Shown here: in pieces, positions 1-8,513 of the stretch
Position numbering within the stretch: the stretch's first letter is position 1
Layout of the letters: the number at the start of each line of letters is the position of its first letter
Assembly: GCF_018614655.1 (NCBI RefSeq)
Contig: NZ_JAGGOG010000026.1
Span: 59,628 to 123,627, forward strand
Direction of reading: 5' to 3'
DNA from: Pseudomonas fluorescens
GTDB taxonomy: Bacteria > Pseudomonadota > Gammaproteobacteria > Pseudomonadales > Pseudomonadaceae
DNA length: 64,000 nt
Position numbers and translations under genes: made by a program
Notes under the pieces: model-generated
What the model was told of the DNA's origin: nothing
Databases searched by the model: none
What the model saw: only the letters and a program-made list of their open reading frames with translations

Positions 1-45
1 CCCGCTCCCACAGTTGGATCTCCATGGTATTGGAGAACATCAGTA

Positions 46-771
46 ATGAACGCCACTTTTGATTTCACCCACCACCGCATCCTCGTCACCGGCGCCAGCA
101 GCGGCATCGGTCGGGAAATCGCCCTGCAACTGATCGCCAGCGGTGCTCAGGTATTCGCCCTCGGCCGTGACGCCCTGGCGCTGTCCCAACTGGGCTGCGA
201 AACCCTGTGCCTGGACATCGCCAACAGCGCCGCGCTCGACCAGGCCCTGCAAGGCCTGCCGCCCATGCACGGCCTGGTCAATTGCGCCGGCATCTCGCGC
301 CTGGAACCCGCCGCCGCTATCAGCAGCGAGGCGTTCGATCAGGTAATGAACGTCAATGCCCGCGCCGCCGCTCAAGTCGCCAGCCGGGTGGCCGCCGCGA
401 TGATCGAGGCGAAAATTTCCGGCAGCATCGTCAACGTGTCCAGCCAGGCCTCACTGGTAGCGCTGGAGGATCACCTCGGTTATTGCGCCTCCAAGGCGGC
501 GCTGGATGCGATCACGCGCGTGCAATGTGCTGAATGGGGACGTTTCGGGATTCGGGTCAATAGCGTCAACCCCACCGTAACCTTGACGCCCATGGCGCAG
601 ATGGCCTGGTCCGATCCGGCCAAGCGCGATCCGGCGTTGGCGGCGATTCCCCTGGGGCGTTTTGCCGAAACGATAGAGGTGGCATTACCGGTGCTGTTTC
701 TGCTGAGCGATGCGGCTAGCATGATCAGCGGTATCAGCCTGCCGATCGACGGTGGCTACACCAGCTTGTAA
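46..771 (+). CDS. Short-chain dehydrogenase/reductase (SDR), polyol/sugar-type
   Basis: A classical SDR of 241 aa, the normal length for the family. The Rossmann glycine motif TGASSGIG is at residues 15-22, an N-x-A-G motif (NCAG) at 79-82, the catalytic Ser in NVSSQ near 132, and Tyr146/Lys150 in YCASK. The C-terminal half (NSVNPTVTLTPM, then IDGGY) resembles the L-xylulose reductase/polyol dehydrogenase branch, so it probably interconverts a sugar or polyol with its keto form using NAD(P)H in the cytoplasm. A GGAG at 32-35 precedes the ATG. The window starts just upstream, so the gene may be the tail of an operon. It converges on a LacI-type regulator, a common partner for sugar operons. 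The substrate cannot be read from the sequence. Confidence 0.88.
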   Translation: MNATFDFTHHRILVTGASSGIGREIALQLIASGAQVFALGRDALALSQLGCETLCLDIANSAALDQALQGLPPMHGLVNCAGISRLEPAAAISSEAFDQVMNVNARAAAQVASRVAAAMIEAKISGSIVNVSSQASLVALEDHLGYCASKAALDAITRVQCAEWGRFGIRVNSVNPTVTLTPMAQMAWSDPAKRDPALAAIPLGRFAETIEVALPVLFLLSDAASMISGISLPIDGGYTSL

Positions 772-774
772 CCC

Positions 775-840
775 TGCAACCTCGCACCCGCAACCCGCAA
801 CCCGCAACCCGCAACCCGCAACCTCGCAATCTCGCAATCC
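775..840. repeat. 7-bp tandem repeat (CGCAACC)n
   Basis: Just after the SDR stop codon lie five exact head-to-tail copies of CGCAACC (789-823). They are flanked by degenerate copies such as TCGCACC and TCGCAATC. This is a heptanucleotide microsatellite in the gap between two convergent genes and is probably prone to copy-number change. Confidence 0.9.
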
Positions 841-850
841 TGCGATCCTA

Positions 851-963
851 TAGCCGCTGCCGAGGCACGAGGCTGCGATGGGTTTGGTGCGGCATTCCGA
901 CGTAGCGGCCCCGAGGGCGGTCCTGCGGACACGCATCGCAGCCTCGTGCCTCGGCAGCGGCTA
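851..963. repeat. REPIN-like element with perfect 30-bp inverted repeat
   Basis: Positions 851-880 and 934-963 are perfect reverse complements (30 bp arms, 53 bp between). The transcribed gap can form a long stem-loop. Size, location between convergent genes and GC-rich arms fit the REP doublets (REPINs) abundant in Pseudomonas fluorescens genomes. It may also serve as a bidirectional transcription barrier for the two convergent genes. Confidence 0.88.
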
Positions 964-988
964 CAAGGCGGAGGGCTACAGGCGGTGT

Positions 989-1993
989 TCAGCCGTTCTC
1001 CAGCTTGCCGGCAATCACTACCTTGTCCCGAGGCTTGTGCGGGTCTTCAAGACGGTCCAGCAACAGCCGTACCGCGCTGCTGCCGGCCAGCGAGGCATCG
1101 TGGGCCACGCAGGCAATCGGCACGCCGAAGATGTCGGCGAAGGGCAGGCGGTCGATGCCGCAGATGGTCAGGCTTTCGTGGGGGATGTTGTGCATGCGCA
1201 ACGCGCGAAGGGCACCAAGGGTGATCAGCTGGTTGAAGCCCATGATCGCGTCCGGTGCCGAGTGTTCGGCCAGGTAGTCAAGGGTGTGCAGGTAAGAGGG
1301 CATTAACGTGTAGTCGCCGGCACGTACTTCGACGTGCACGTGAGGATGCTCGGCCAGTACTTCTTGCAGGCCTTTGAGGCGCTCCACGGTGATGCGCGAA
1401 TGTACTGGCCCGGTCAGCACCAACAGGCGCTTGAGATCTGGCGTCTGGCGCAGCAGGTACTGCGCGGCCTCGATACCGCTGTGGTAGTTGTCCAGCACCA
1501 CGCGGCTGAATGGACTGTCGTGGATCGTGCGGTCAAGCAACACCACCGGGGTCTTGCCGTTGCCCAGACGCTCCAGGTAGTCGGGCTGGTAGCTGGGCTC
1601 ATCGGAGACCGGCGAGAGGATAATTCCCGCCACGCGGTACCCGAGCAGGGTATCGACGGCTTTGCTTTCCAGCTCCTCCAGCTCGTCGGTGTCCACCAGC
1701 ATGATGGTGTAGCCGTGCTTTTTCGCTTCCCGGGAAATGGCCTTGATCATCTCGCTGTAGAACGGGTTGTCCACCGAGGCGGTGATCACCCCGATGATCA
1801 GGCTTTCGCTGCGCTTGAGCCCGCGGGCGAAGGCGTTGGGCACGTAGTCCAGCTCCCGAGCCACCTCAAGGATCCGCGCCAGGGTGGCGGGCTTGACCAG
1901 ATCAGGTTTACTCAACGCCCGGGACACCGTGATGGTGGTCATGTTGACCCGTTTGGCGATGTCGCTGATGGTGACGGATTTTTTCTTGTTCAT
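989..1993 (-). CDS. LacI/GalR-family transcriptional repressor
   Basis: A 334-aa LacI-type regulator. The N-terminal helix-turn-helix reads TISDIAKRVNMTTITVSRAL (residues 8-27), followed by the hinge region (LDYVPNAFARGLKR) and a periplasmic-binding-protein-like effector domain. These regulators bind an operator as dimers and respond to a sugar or polyol ligand. It converges on the SDR gene, so they do not share a promoter, but control of the sugar/polyol genes to the left is the obvious hypothesis. The sequence somewhat resembles GntR-type gluconate repressors of the LacI family. The ligand is unknown. Confidence 0.9.
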   Translation of the reverse strand: MNKKKSVTISDIAKRVNMTTITVSRALSKPDLVKPATLARILEVARELDYVPNAFARGLKRSESLIIGVITASVDNPFYSEMIKAISREAKKHGYTIMLVDTDELEELESKAVDTLLGYRVAGIILSPVSDEPSYQPDYLERLGNGKTPVVLLDRTIHDSPFSRVVLDNYHSGIEAAQYLLRQTPDLKRLLVLTGPVHSRITVERLKGLQEVLAEHPHVHVEVRAGDYTLMPSYLHTLDYLAEHSAPDAIMGFNQLITLGALRALRMHNIPHESLTICGIDRLPFADIFGVPIACVAHDASLAGSSAVRLLLDRLEDPHKPRDKVVIAGKLENG

Positions 1994-2044
1994 CGCAAGG
2001 AGGGGACCGGAAGAAAACAGTAGGAGGCTAGCATGTGCGCTGGT

Positions 2045-2908
2045 TCAAATCACCGGATCCCAGCGTTGTGACCAGTCACCTTCTGCCTTGACGACGCCTC
2101 GTAGTAATTCCAGTGCCTGTTGCAGCACCGCGCAATCCCGTTCCCGGGAATACACCAGGTAGGTGGGGAAGCTGAATTCCGGGGCTTTGGGCACCCGCTC
2201 CATCACGCCGTTGTCGAGGTAGTGTTGCACCACCCGCGTGCGGAAATACCCGGCGCCACCGTTCTCCAGGATGTACTGCAACGCCAGTGGCCCGAGGTTG
2301 AAACTCAGGGCCGCACGGGCCTTGTCCGGCAGGGCGGCGTCGTGTTGCTGGCGAAAGCCCTGGCCCCAGTCGATGTATACATAAGGTTCCGGTTTGGCCA
2401 CCAGGCGCACCATGATCAGCTTTTCTTCCAGCACCTGCTCCACCTGCAATCCCGGCCAGTACTGCGGTTGGAACACCAGTGCGGCGTCCAGCACCCCGAG
2501 TTCCAGTTGGCGCAGCAGGTATTCGCCTTCGCGGATTTCGGTGCGCAGGGCGTGCCCGGGAATATGTTCGCGCAGGGCCTGGGCCCAGCCGAGCATCAGC
2601 GGGTTGCACAGGCTGACTTCACCGCCGATGTGCAGCACATTGCGATAGCCGTCGGGCAGTGGCAGGTCGCGACGGGCGGCTTCCCAGGTCTGTACCAACT
2701 GGTTGGCGTAGACCACGAAAGCCTCGCCGTCGGGCGTCAGGCGGGCGCCGGCACGGTTGCGTACGAACAGGGTACTGCCCAGTTGGTTTTCCAGGTTTTT
2801 GACCCGGGCGGTGATGGCGGTCTGGGTGACGTGCAGTTTCTCGGCGGCTGCGGCCAGGCTACCGCAACGGGTGATTTCGAGGAAGGTGCGTGCCAGTTCG
2901 ATGTCCAT
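2045..2908 (-). CDS. LysR-family transcriptional regulator
   Basis: LysR-type regulator of 287 aa from the ATG at 2908. An in-frame start 57 bp upstream (2965) is possible, but 2908 has a purine-rich AAGGGG just upstream and gives the normal N-terminus MDIELARTFLEITRCGSL. The winged helix (residues about 2-60, AAEKLHVTQTAITARVKNLE) is followed by a substrate-binding-like effector domain. The nearest downstream structural genes are the amidase operon, across a REP-rich gap and on the same strand, so the target is not obvious from orientation. No operator was identified. Confidence 0.88.
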   Translation of the reverse strand: MDIELARTFLEITRCGSLAAAAEKLHVTQTAITARVKNLENQLGSTLFVRNRAGARLTPDGEAFVVYANQLVQTWEAARRDLPLPDGYRNVLHIGGEVSLCNPLMLGWAQALREHIPGHALRTEIREGEYLLRQLELGVLDAALVFQPQYWPGLQVEQVLEEKLIMVRLVAKPEPYVYIDWGQGFRQQHDAALPDKARAALSFNLGPLALQYILENGGAGYFRTRVVQHYLDNGVMERVPKAPEFSFPTYLVYSRERDCAVLQQALELLRGVVKAEGDWSQRWDPVI

Positions 2909-2965
2909 GAGAGCCCCTTGGATAATAGCGGGCATTGTAGAGGCTGATGATTGGAATGCGGACAA

Positions 2966-3369
2966 AAATGTGGGAGCGGCGGTGCGACGATTCGACTTGC
3001 TCGCGAAAGCGGTGTGTCAGTCAATACACCAATGACTGATACACCGCTTTCGCGAGCAAGCTCTTATCAAACTTAAAATAACTTACTGATTTTAAAGGGT
3101 TAAAATTTCACCCTAAAGTCTTGAGTCCTGCATAAACAATTTCAGGCGACCGCATTCTTGTGGCGAGCGGGCTTGCCGGATCGCCGTATCGCCCCCGTTG
3201 GGCTGCGCAGCAGCCCCAAAACCAGGCGCAGAGGAGTGCCTGATACACCGCATTCGTCTTCATCAGGGGCGCTTCGCACCCCAACGCGGGACAAGCCCGC
3301 TCGCCACAGAGGTCCCAGTTTGCTGCGCGACAGCGCTACGTCGAAGAGGTAGTGGGACCTCCCACATTT
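2966..3369. repeat. Composite REP/REPIN cluster in intergenic gap
   Basis: This roughly 470-bp gap (2909-3378) between the LysR gene and the amidase contains no gene I can support. It holds two palindromes. The first pairs 2996-3021 with 3034-3060 (core CTTGCTCGCGAAAGCGGTGT, nearly perfect). The second pairs 3159-3175 (TGTGGCGAGCGGGCTTG) with 3292-3308. The whole cluster is bracketed by an 11-bp inverted pair, AAATGTGGGAG at 2966-2976 and CTCCCACATTT at 3359-3369. These sequences are typical of REP families in fluorescent pseudomonads. Confidence 0.85.
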
Positions 3370-3378
3370 GATTGCATT

Positions 3379-4782
3379 TCAGGTTGGGGTTTTCGGGGCT
3401 TGCAGATGGTCGGTCGGGAAGGCCCTGGCATACGCCTGGCACACCCGCAGTACTTGTTCATCAGCAAACCGTGCGCCCACCACATGCAACCCCACCGGCA
3501 ACCCGTTTGCCGCCAGCCCGCACGGCACCGAGGCGGCCGGTTGCTGGGTCAGGTTGAAGGGGTAGCTGAATGGCGTCCATTCCATCCATTCCCCCAGCCC
3601 TGAACCGGGCGGCACATTGTGCCCAGCCTCAAACGCTGTGATCGGCATCATCGGTGACACCAGCACATCGTAATGTTCATGGAACGCCGCCATGCGCGCG
3701 ACGAGGGCGGCCCGTGCTTCCAGTGCGGCGGTGTAGTCGCCGAGACTGATCTGTTCGCCCAGTTGGGCGATGCGCAGCAGGCCGGGGTCAAGCAGCTCGC
3801 GTTGGGCGTCGGTCAATTGCCCGGCCAGCCGTGCCGCGCCGGCAAACCACAGGGTATTGAACACCTCCAGCGGGTCACTGAATCCTGGATCAATCTGTTC
3901 AACCTGCGCACCCAATTGCACCAGACCTTCGACCGCCTGAGCGACCACCCTGGCCACTTGCGGGTCCACCTTTACATAACCAAAGTTTGGGCTATAGGCG
4001 ACGCGCAGTCCCTTCAAGTCAGCCCCGGCGAGCAACCATGGCGTGGTCCGTGGTGCGCCGATCAAGCCGTCACGGGAGTCCGGCTGCGCGATGGTCTGCA
4101 ACATCAGTACTGCGTCTTCCACTGTCCGTGTCATCGGCCCCAGGTGCGACAAAATAGTCATGGAACTGGCCGGCCACTGCGGCACATACCCGAAGGTCGG
4201 CTTGATGCCGAACGTGCCGGTAAATGCGCAAGGAATCCGGATCGAACCACCCGCATCGCTACCCTGGTGCAGCACACCAAGATTCAATGCCGACGCCGCA
4301 CCTGCGCCACCGGACGAACCGCCCGCCGTCATGCGTGTGTCCCAAGGGTTGCGAGTGATACCGTACAGCGGGTTGTCGGTGACGCCTTTCCAGCCGAATT
4401 CCGGGGTGGTGGTTTTGCCCAGCAACACCGCCCCCGCCTTGCGCATAAAGGCCGAGAAGGGCGCATCCACCTCCCACGGGCCGTCGGCCGAGGTGGTACG
4501 CGAGCCCTTGCGGGTGGGCATGCCAATGGTCGGTGTCAGGTCTTTGATGGATGACGGCACACCGTCCAGCGCGCCGCAAGGCTCACCTTTGAGCCAGCGT
4601 TGTTCCGAAGCCCGTGCGGCGTGTAATGCACCTTCGGGGTCGACATGGCAGTAAGCGTTGACCGCCGGGTTATAACGCTCGATCCGCAGCAGCGTATCTT
4701 CGGTCACTTCCACCGGTGACAGCGTCTTGTCGCGATAGTGCGCCAGCAGTTCAACCGCCGTCAGCTTGGCGATATCTGTCAC
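3379..4782 (-). CDS. Amidase-signature family hydrolase
   Basis: A 467-aa enzyme of the amidase signature family (GatA/AtzF/fatty-acid-amide-hydrolase fold). It has the Ser-cisSer-Lys triad: Lys80 in VPSSIKDLT, Ser156 in AGGSSGGAGAA and Ser180 in GSDAGGSIR. The start is a GTG overlapping the TGA of the upstream amidohydrolase gene by four bases (GTGA), with a strong AAGGAGGT ribosome site inside that gene, so the two are translationally coupled. The family hydrolyses linear amides, releasing ammonia or an amine. Coupling to a carbamoyl-amino-acid hydrolase and a LIV-type importer suggests a two-step degradation of an amide or ureido substrate. It is not the tRNA amidotransferase itself, because no gatB or gatC is nearby. 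Confidence 0.88.
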   Translation of the reverse strand: MTDIAKLTAVELLAHYRDKTLSPVEVTEDTLLRIERYNPAVNAYCHVDPEGALHAARASEQRWLKGEPCGALDGVPSSIKDLTPTIGMPTRKGSRTTSADGPWEVDAPFSAFMRKAGAVLLGKTTTPEFGWKGVTDNPLYGITRNPWDTRMTAGGSSGGAGAASALNLGVLHQGSDAGGSIRIPCAFTGTFGIKPTFGYVPQWPASSMTILSHLGPMTRTVEDAVLMLQTIAQPDSRDGLIGAPRTTPWLLAGADLKGLRVAYSPNFGYVKVDPQVARVVAQAVEGLVQLGAQVEQIDPGFSDPLEVFNTLWFAGAARLAGQLTDAQRELLDPGLLRIAQLGEQISLGDYTAALEARAALVARMAAFHEHYDVLVSPMMPITAFEAGHNVPPGSGLGEWMEWTPFSYPFNLTQQPAASVPCGLAANGLPVGLHVVGARFADEQVLRVCQAYARAFPTDHLQAPKTPT

Positions 4783-6047
4783 AGGGCACCTCCTTGCGCC
4801 GCGTTGACCATGGCCCGCAGCAATACCGCACAGCCTGCCGCCAGATCATCCGGCGCGGCGTTTTCGATTTCGTTATGGCTGATGCCCCCTTCGCACGGCA
4901 CGAAGATCATCCCCGCCGGCCCCAGCTCTGCGACAAAGATCGCGTCGTGCCCGGCGCCGCTGACGATGTCCATATGACTCAGGCCCAGGCTGCTTGCGCC
5001 ATCGCGCACAGCGTTGACGCACACGGGGTTGAAGTCCAGCGGCGGGAAGTCGGCGGTCGGCGTGAGTTCAAAGGTCAAGCCGTGTTGCCTGGCCGTGGCT
5101 TCGATCACCTGGCGGACTTCATCGACCATGGCTTGCAGCTTGTCGGCATGCAGGTGCCGCAGGTCAATGGTCATGTGCACTTGACCTGGAATCACGTTGC
5201 GCGAGCCCGGATGCAAGCTCAGGCAACCGACGGTGCCGCAGGCGTGGGGTTGCTGTTCATGGGCAATACGATTCACTGCACTGACCACCTGTGCGGCACC
5301 CACCAACGCGTCCTTGCGCAGGTGCATGGGCGTGGGGCCGGCGTGGGCTTCGACGCCGGTGAGGGTCAGGTCGAACCACTTCTGGCCCAGGCAACCCATG
5401 ACCACGCCGATGGTGGTGGCCCGGTCTTCCAGCACCGGACCTTGTTCGATATGTGCCTCAAAATACGCGCCCACCGGATGGCCAAGTACGGCGCGGGAGC
5501 CGGCGTAGCCGATGCGCTGCAGTTCGGCGCCCACGGACAGGCCTTGCTCGTCCTGTTTGTCGAGGGTTTCCTGCAAGTCGAACTTACCGGCGAACACCCC
5601 GGAACCCATCATGCACGGCGGGAAGCGCGAGCCTTCTTCGTTGGTCCACACCACCACTTCAATCGGCGCCTGGGTCTGGATGTTCAAGTCGTTAAGGGTG
5701 CGGATCACTTCCAGGCCGGCCATTACTCCGTAACAGCCATCGAACTTGCCGCCCGTGGGTTGGGTGTCGATATGGCTGCCGGTCATCACCGGTGGCAGGT
5801 CCGAATCAAGTCCTGGGCGGCGGGCAAAGATATTGCCAATGGCGTCGACGCTGACGCTGCACCCTGCGGCCTCGCACCACTGTACAAACAGGTCACGGGC
5901 CTGGCGGTCCAGGTCGGTGAGGGCCAGGCGGCATACACCACCCTTGGGCGTGGCGCCCAGGCGGGCCAAATCCATCAACGATTGCCACAGGCGTTCGCGG
6001 TTGATCAGCGGGGCATTACTGGTGAGCGGTTGCGACAAACTATTCAT
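4779..6047 (-). CDS. M20-family N-carbamoyl-L-amino acid / ureido amidohydrolase
   Basis: Zn-dependent hydrolase of about 422 aa, in the family of N-carbamoyl-L-amino acid hydrolase, beta-ureidopropionase and allantoate amidohydrolase. Metal-site motifs are clear: GSHIDTQPTGGKFDG, then TNEEGSRF, then HIEQGPVLE, with the dimerisation-domain motif AHAGPTPMHLRKDA. The start is taken at ATG 6047, with GGAG upstream, rather than the GTG at 6068 that would overlap the preceding gene. It is sandwiched between LivF-like and amidase genes in one transcription unit, so it probably removes a carbamoyl or ureido group (as CO2 and ammonia) from an imported compound. The exact substrate is not evident. Confidence 0.88.
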   Translation of the reverse strand: MNSLSQPLTSNAPLINRERLWQSLMDLARLGATPKGGVCRLALTDLDRQARDLFVQWCEAAGCSVSVDAIGNIFARRPGLDSDLPPVMTGSHIDTQPTGGKFDGCYGVMAGLEVIRTLNDLNIQTQAPIEVVVWTNEEGSRFPPCMMGSGVFAGKFDLQETLDKQDEQGLSVGAELQRIGYAGSRAVLGHPVGAYFEAHIEQGPVLEDRATTIGVVMGCLGQKWFDLTLTGVEAHAGPTPMHLRKDALVGAAQVVSAVNRIAHEQQPHACGTVGCLSLHPGSRNVIPGQVHMTIDLRHLHADKLQAMVDEVRQVIEATARQHGLTFELTPTADFPPLDFNPVCVNAVRDGASSLGLSHMDIVSGAGHDAIFVAELGPAGMIFVPCEGGISHNEIENAAPDDLAAGCAVLLRAMVNAAQGGAL

Positions 6048-6060
6048 CAACAGTCTCCGG

Positions 6061-6756
6061 TCAGGCACTCAGGGCCAAATAACGGTTCTTGATCGTCGGG
6101 TCGGCGCGAAAGGCTGCGGCGCTGCCTTCGTACACCACGCGGCCCTGTTCGAGGACGTAATGGCGGTCGGCGAGCTTGTCGCAGACCATCAGGTTCTGTT
6201 CCACCAGCAGCACGGGAAGGCCGTCCTCCTTGACCTTGCGCAGGATCTTCACCAGCTCGTCGACGATCACCGGGGCCAGGCCTTCGGTGGGTTCATCGAG
6301 AATCAGCAGCTTGGGATCGTTGAGCAGGGCGCGGGCAATGGCGAGCATCTGCTGCTCGCCGCCAGACAGCGCGTGGCCGGCGTTTTTGCGGCGCTCCTTG
6401 AGGCGCGGGAACATCGCGTAGACGTCTTCCATCTGCCAGCGGCTGGTTTTGCGCACGGCGATGCGCAGGTTTTCCTCGACGGTCAGCAGGCGGAAAATCC
6501 CGCGATTTTCCGGCACCAGTGCCAGGCCCTGGCGAGCGATTTCGAAGATTTTCTGGCCCACCAGCGGCTGGCCGTTGAAGTGGATCTGGCCTTGGCGTGG
6601 GCAGATGATCCCGAGGATGCTGCGCAGTGTAGTGGTCTTGCCTGCACCGTTGCGCCCCAGCAGGGTCACCAGTTCACCGGGGTTCACGGTCAGGGACACG
6701 CCTTCGAGGACGTGGCTCTTGTCGTAGTAGGAATGGATGTTGTCGACGGTCAGCAT
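6061..6756 (-). CDS. LivF-like ABC transporter ATP-binding protein
   Basis: A 231-aa ATPase of the branched-chain amino acid/amide (HAAT) transporter family. Walker A GRNGAGKT is at residues 34-41, the signature LSGGEQQM is mid-protein, and Walker B is LLILDEPTEGLAP, the EPTEGLAP ending being typical of LivF/UrtE proteins. It shares one base with the LivG-like stop and precedes the amidohydrolase by about 13 bp. It pairs with the LivG-like subunit to energise import. Confidence 0.93.
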   Translation of the reverse strand: MLTVDNIHSYYDKSHVLEGVSLTVNPGELVTLLGRNGAGKTTTLRSILGIICPRQGQIHFNGQPLVGQKIFEIARQGLALVPENRGIFRLLTVEENLRIAVRKTSRWQMEDVYAMFPRLKERRKNAGHALSGGEQQMLAIARALLNDPKLLILDEPTEGLAPVIVDELVKILRKVKEDGLPVLLVEQNLMVCDKLADRHYVLEQGRVVYEGSAAAFRADPTIKNRYLALSA

Positions 6757-7505
6757 CAGGCGGCTTCTCCCAAATAAGCAGTGCGCACGCGTTCATCGGC
6801 CCGGACGAATTCCGGTGTGCCTTCCACCAGAATCTGGCCGTGGCTCATCACGGTGATGCGTTGGCTGATGGACATGACGATGCTCATGTTGTGTTCGATC
6901 AACAGCACGGTGTGATCGCGACCGAGGTCGCTGATCAGTTGGGTCATGATCGGGATGTCATCGATACCCATGCCTGAGGTGGGCTCGTCGAGCATCAGTA
7001 ATTTGGGTTTGGAGCAGATCGACATGCCTACTTCCAGCACCCGTTGCTGGCCATGGGATAACTCGCCGGCCAGGGTGTCGGCGCGGGCGGTCAGTTGCAG
7101 GCGTTCGAGTACCTGGTCGGCCATTTCCAGGTGCTCGCGCTTGCTATCGACCCGGCGCCAGAAGTTCAGGGCTTTGGCGCCGTCGCGGCCTTGGGCGGCC
7201 AGGCGCAGGTTTTCCCGCACGCTGAGGTTCTGGAACAGGCTGGTGAGCTGGAATGAACGGGCCATGCCCAGGCCGACGCGGCCGTGGGCCGGCTTGCGCA
7301 TCAGGTTCTTGCCGTTGAAATGGATCGCCCCGGCGGTGGCCTGGCGTTCGCCGGTCAGGCAATGAAACAGGCTGGTTTTACCGGCGCCGTTGGGGCCGAT
7401 GATGGTGTGGATGGTGCCGGCCTCGACCTTGAGGTTGACGCCGTTTACCGCGTGGAACGCGCCGTAGGCCAGCTCCAGGTTCTGGGTTTCCAACAGGATG
7501 CTCAT
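6756..7505 (-). CDS. LivG-like ABC transporter ATP-binding protein
   Basis: A 249-aa ATPase. Start chosen at ATG 7505, which overlaps the LivM-like stop by four bases (ATGA); the open frame extends further upstream but would run deep into the permease gene. Walker A GPNGAGKT is at residues 37-44, the signature is LSHGQQRVLEVGMS, and Walker B is LLMLDEPTSGMG. The long linker and HNMSIVMSI switch region are of LivG/UrtD type. It works as a heterodimer with the adjacent LivF-like subunit. Confidence 0.93.
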   Translation of the reverse strand: MSILLETQNLELAYGAFHAVNGVNLKVEAGTIHTIIGPNGAGKTSLFHCLTGERQATAGAIHFNGKNLMRKPAHGRVGLGMARSFQLTSLFQNLSVRENLRLAAQGRDGAKALNFWRRVDSKREHLEMADQVLERLQLTARADTLAGELSHGQQRVLEVGMSICSKPKLLMLDEPTSGMGIDDIPIMTQLISDLGRDHTVLLIEHNMSIVMSISQRITVMSHGQILVEGTPEFVRADERVRTAYLGEAA

Positions 7506-8512
7506 AGCAGCGTCTCCTTGGTCACAACACTGGACTTGCGGCGGCCGCGAAGGCGTTCGAACAGCGCCGACAAACCGCCCCACAATCCACCGCGCATAAA
7601 GATCACCACCATGATCAGAATCACCCCCAGCAACATCAACCAGCGAGGCCACAGGTCGGAGAGAAAATCCCCCAGCAGCACAATGGAGCCGGCTCCCAGC
7701 AATGAGCCGAACAACGAGCCGGTGCCGCCGACGATGGTCATGATCAGGATGTTCTCGGACATCGCCAGGTCAATATTCGACAGCGGCACAAAGTGCAGGA
7801 GCATGGCGTACAACGCGCCGGCAATTCCGGTGACGGCGCCGGACAGCACGAACACCAGGATCTTGAAATGGCGGGTGTCGTAGCCGATGGCGCAGGCGCG
7901 GGTTTCGTTTTCGCGGATCGCCATCAGCGTGCTGCCAAATGGCGAGGCAATCACCCGGCGAGCGCCAATGAAGATCAGCAGGAACAGTACCGCGACAAAG
8001 CCATAGAAGGCTCGGGCATCGGTGAGCGACAGCAGCACGGTGTCACCGATGCGGATCTCTGGGCGTGGCACGCTGAGCAGGCCATTGTCGCCGCCGGTCC
8101 AGTCGCTCAGGGTGTAGGCGACGAAGTAGGCCATTTGGCTGAACGCCAGGGTCAGCATCACGAAGTAGATACCGGTGCGCCGGATGGCCAGGGCGCCGAC
8201 AAGCAAGGCCAGGAAACCGCCGACCACCGCAGCGCCCAACAGCGCACTGAACAGGCCCAGTTGCAGGTGGATCATCAGCAGCGCCGCGCAATACGCACCG
8301 GCGCCGAAGAAGATGCCTTGGCCAAAGGACAAGAGCCCGGTGTAGCCCAGCAACAGGTTGCAGGCCAGGGCCGCCATGGCGAAGATCAGAATCTCGGTGG
8401 CCAGGGTTGCCGACGGCAAAATCAACGGCAATCCAATCAATACCACGAGCACCAACAGCAGCATGTAGCGCGACTGGGTCCTGGCGAACGGCAGGGGATT
8501 TTTCTCGCTCAT
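7502..8512 (-). CDS. LivM-like ABC transporter permease
   Basis: A 336-aa integral membrane permease of the branched-chain amino acid/urea/amide family, with about eight to ten hydrophobic helices. The LivM-type cytoplasmic loop (GSTLMAIRENETRACAIGYD) that contacts the ATPases is visible mid-protein. The basic C-terminal tail ends in the overlap with the LivG-like gene. It starts two bases beyond the LivH-like stop, so all four transport genes form one unit. Confidence 0.92.
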   Translation of the reverse strand: MSEKNPLPFARTQSRYMLLLVLVVLIGLPLILPSATLATEILIFAMAALACNLLLGYTGLLSFGQGIFFGAGAYCAALLMIHLQLGLFSALLGAAVVGGFLALLVGALAIRRTGIYFVMLTLAFSQMAYFVAYTLSDWTGGDNGLLSVPRPEIRIGDTVLLSLTDARAFYGFVAVLFLLIFIGARRVIASPFGSTLMAIRENETRACAIGYDTRHFKILVFVLSGAVTGIAGALYAMLLHFVPLSNIDLAMSENILIMTIVGGTGSLFGSLLGAGSIVLLGDFLSDLWPRWLMLLGVILIMVVIFMRGGLWGGLSALFERLRGRRKSSVVTKETLL

Positions 8513-8513
8513 G

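Noticed and set aside
878..1306. Plus-strand 142-codon frame through the REPIN and the LacI gene
   Set aside because: Overlaps the palindrome and is antisense to a clear LacI-family coding sequence.
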